Part shown: in pieces, positions 42,849-42,888 of the stretch | Layout of the letters: each line of letters starts with the position of its first letter | Numbering within the stretch: position 1 is the first letter of the stretch | NCBI GenBank assembly: GCA_001780165.1 | Contig: MFFQ01000097.1 | Coordinates: forward strand, 1 to 42,888 | From: Candidatus Eisenbacteria bacterium RBG_16_71_46 | GTDB lineage: Bacteria > Eisenbacteria > RBG-16-71-46 | Direction of reading: 5' to 3' | DNA: 42,888 nt | Notes under the pieces: model-generated | Told to the model about the DNA's origin: nothing | Databases searched by the model: none | The model's input: only the letters and a program-made list of their open reading frames with translations | Program-made: the position numbers and the translations under genes

Positions 42849-42888
42849 GCCGACCCGCGCTCCGCGGTCGCGGGCGTGACGCCGGCCG

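Overview
The window is a dense, GC-rich (roughly 70 % by eye), accessory-poor bacterial chromosome segment. It holds about 31 protein genes and no rRNA, tRNA, CRISPR, prophage or insertion sequence that I can recognise. The organism looks diderm and aerobic: it has an exported lipoprotein, MurJ, UppP, a CtaG-type assembly factor for a haem-copper oxidase, citrate synthase and a complex I subunit. A complete bacillithiol pathway (bshC-bshB1-bshA) argues against an ordinary proteobacterium or actinobacterium. An uncultured phylum such as Eisenbacteria, Gemmatimonadota or Acidobacteriota would fit, but the taxon is inference only.

Layout. 1-5 kb (minus): partial citrate synthase, a CtaG fusion, a gluzincin metallopeptidase, a nitrilase-family hydrolase and a duplicated-domain protein. 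5.9-10.3 kb: a GT-C membrane glycosyltransferase (plus) that overlaps tail to tail with an exported GH113-like protein (minus), which is coupled to a lipoprotein. 10.3-12.9 kb (minus): two coupled SDR-type proteins and a possible ABC-ATPase remnant. 13.1-24.7 kb (minus): a ten-gene collinear array, mostly with start/stop overlaps, in the order bshC, bshB1, bshA, dgcN, dgcA, histidine kinase, [palindromic repeat], rsgA, threonine synthase, nfeD, slipin. 24.8-29.5 kb: a carboxymuconolactone-decarboxylase-like gene divergent from tldD-tldE and a cation/Ca2+ exchanger-like gene. 29.6-38.4 kb: murJ divergent from uppP; an ECF sigma factor behind an amidohydrolase and an FAH-fold hydrolase; a nucleotide-sugar dehydrogenase convergent on a processive GT2. 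38.5-42.9 kb: hsp20-dnaK, a GT4 glycosyltransferase and nuoI.

Two genome-level signals stand out. First, a palindromic intergenic element of about 150 bp occurs three times complete and once as a half copy. Its tips read TAGGCT inward. Four neighbouring genes end on exactly that TAG, and the outer stems of two copies differ in sequence while each remains self-complementary. Second, many genes carry a -35 TTGnnG / 17-18 bp / -10 TAGnnT promoter placed so that transcription should begin at, or within a few bases of, the start codon. This suggests frequent leaderless mRNAs.

Functionally, the large operon joins low-molecular-weight thiol synthesis to a DUF1611/enolase-superfamily pair that matches the D-glutamate-catabolic genes dgcN and dgcA, plus a membrane histidine kinase with no adjacent response regulator. 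Cell-envelope sugar and lipid carriers (uppP, murJ, nucleotide-sugar dehydrogenase, GT2, GT4, GT-C) are spread over several small units.
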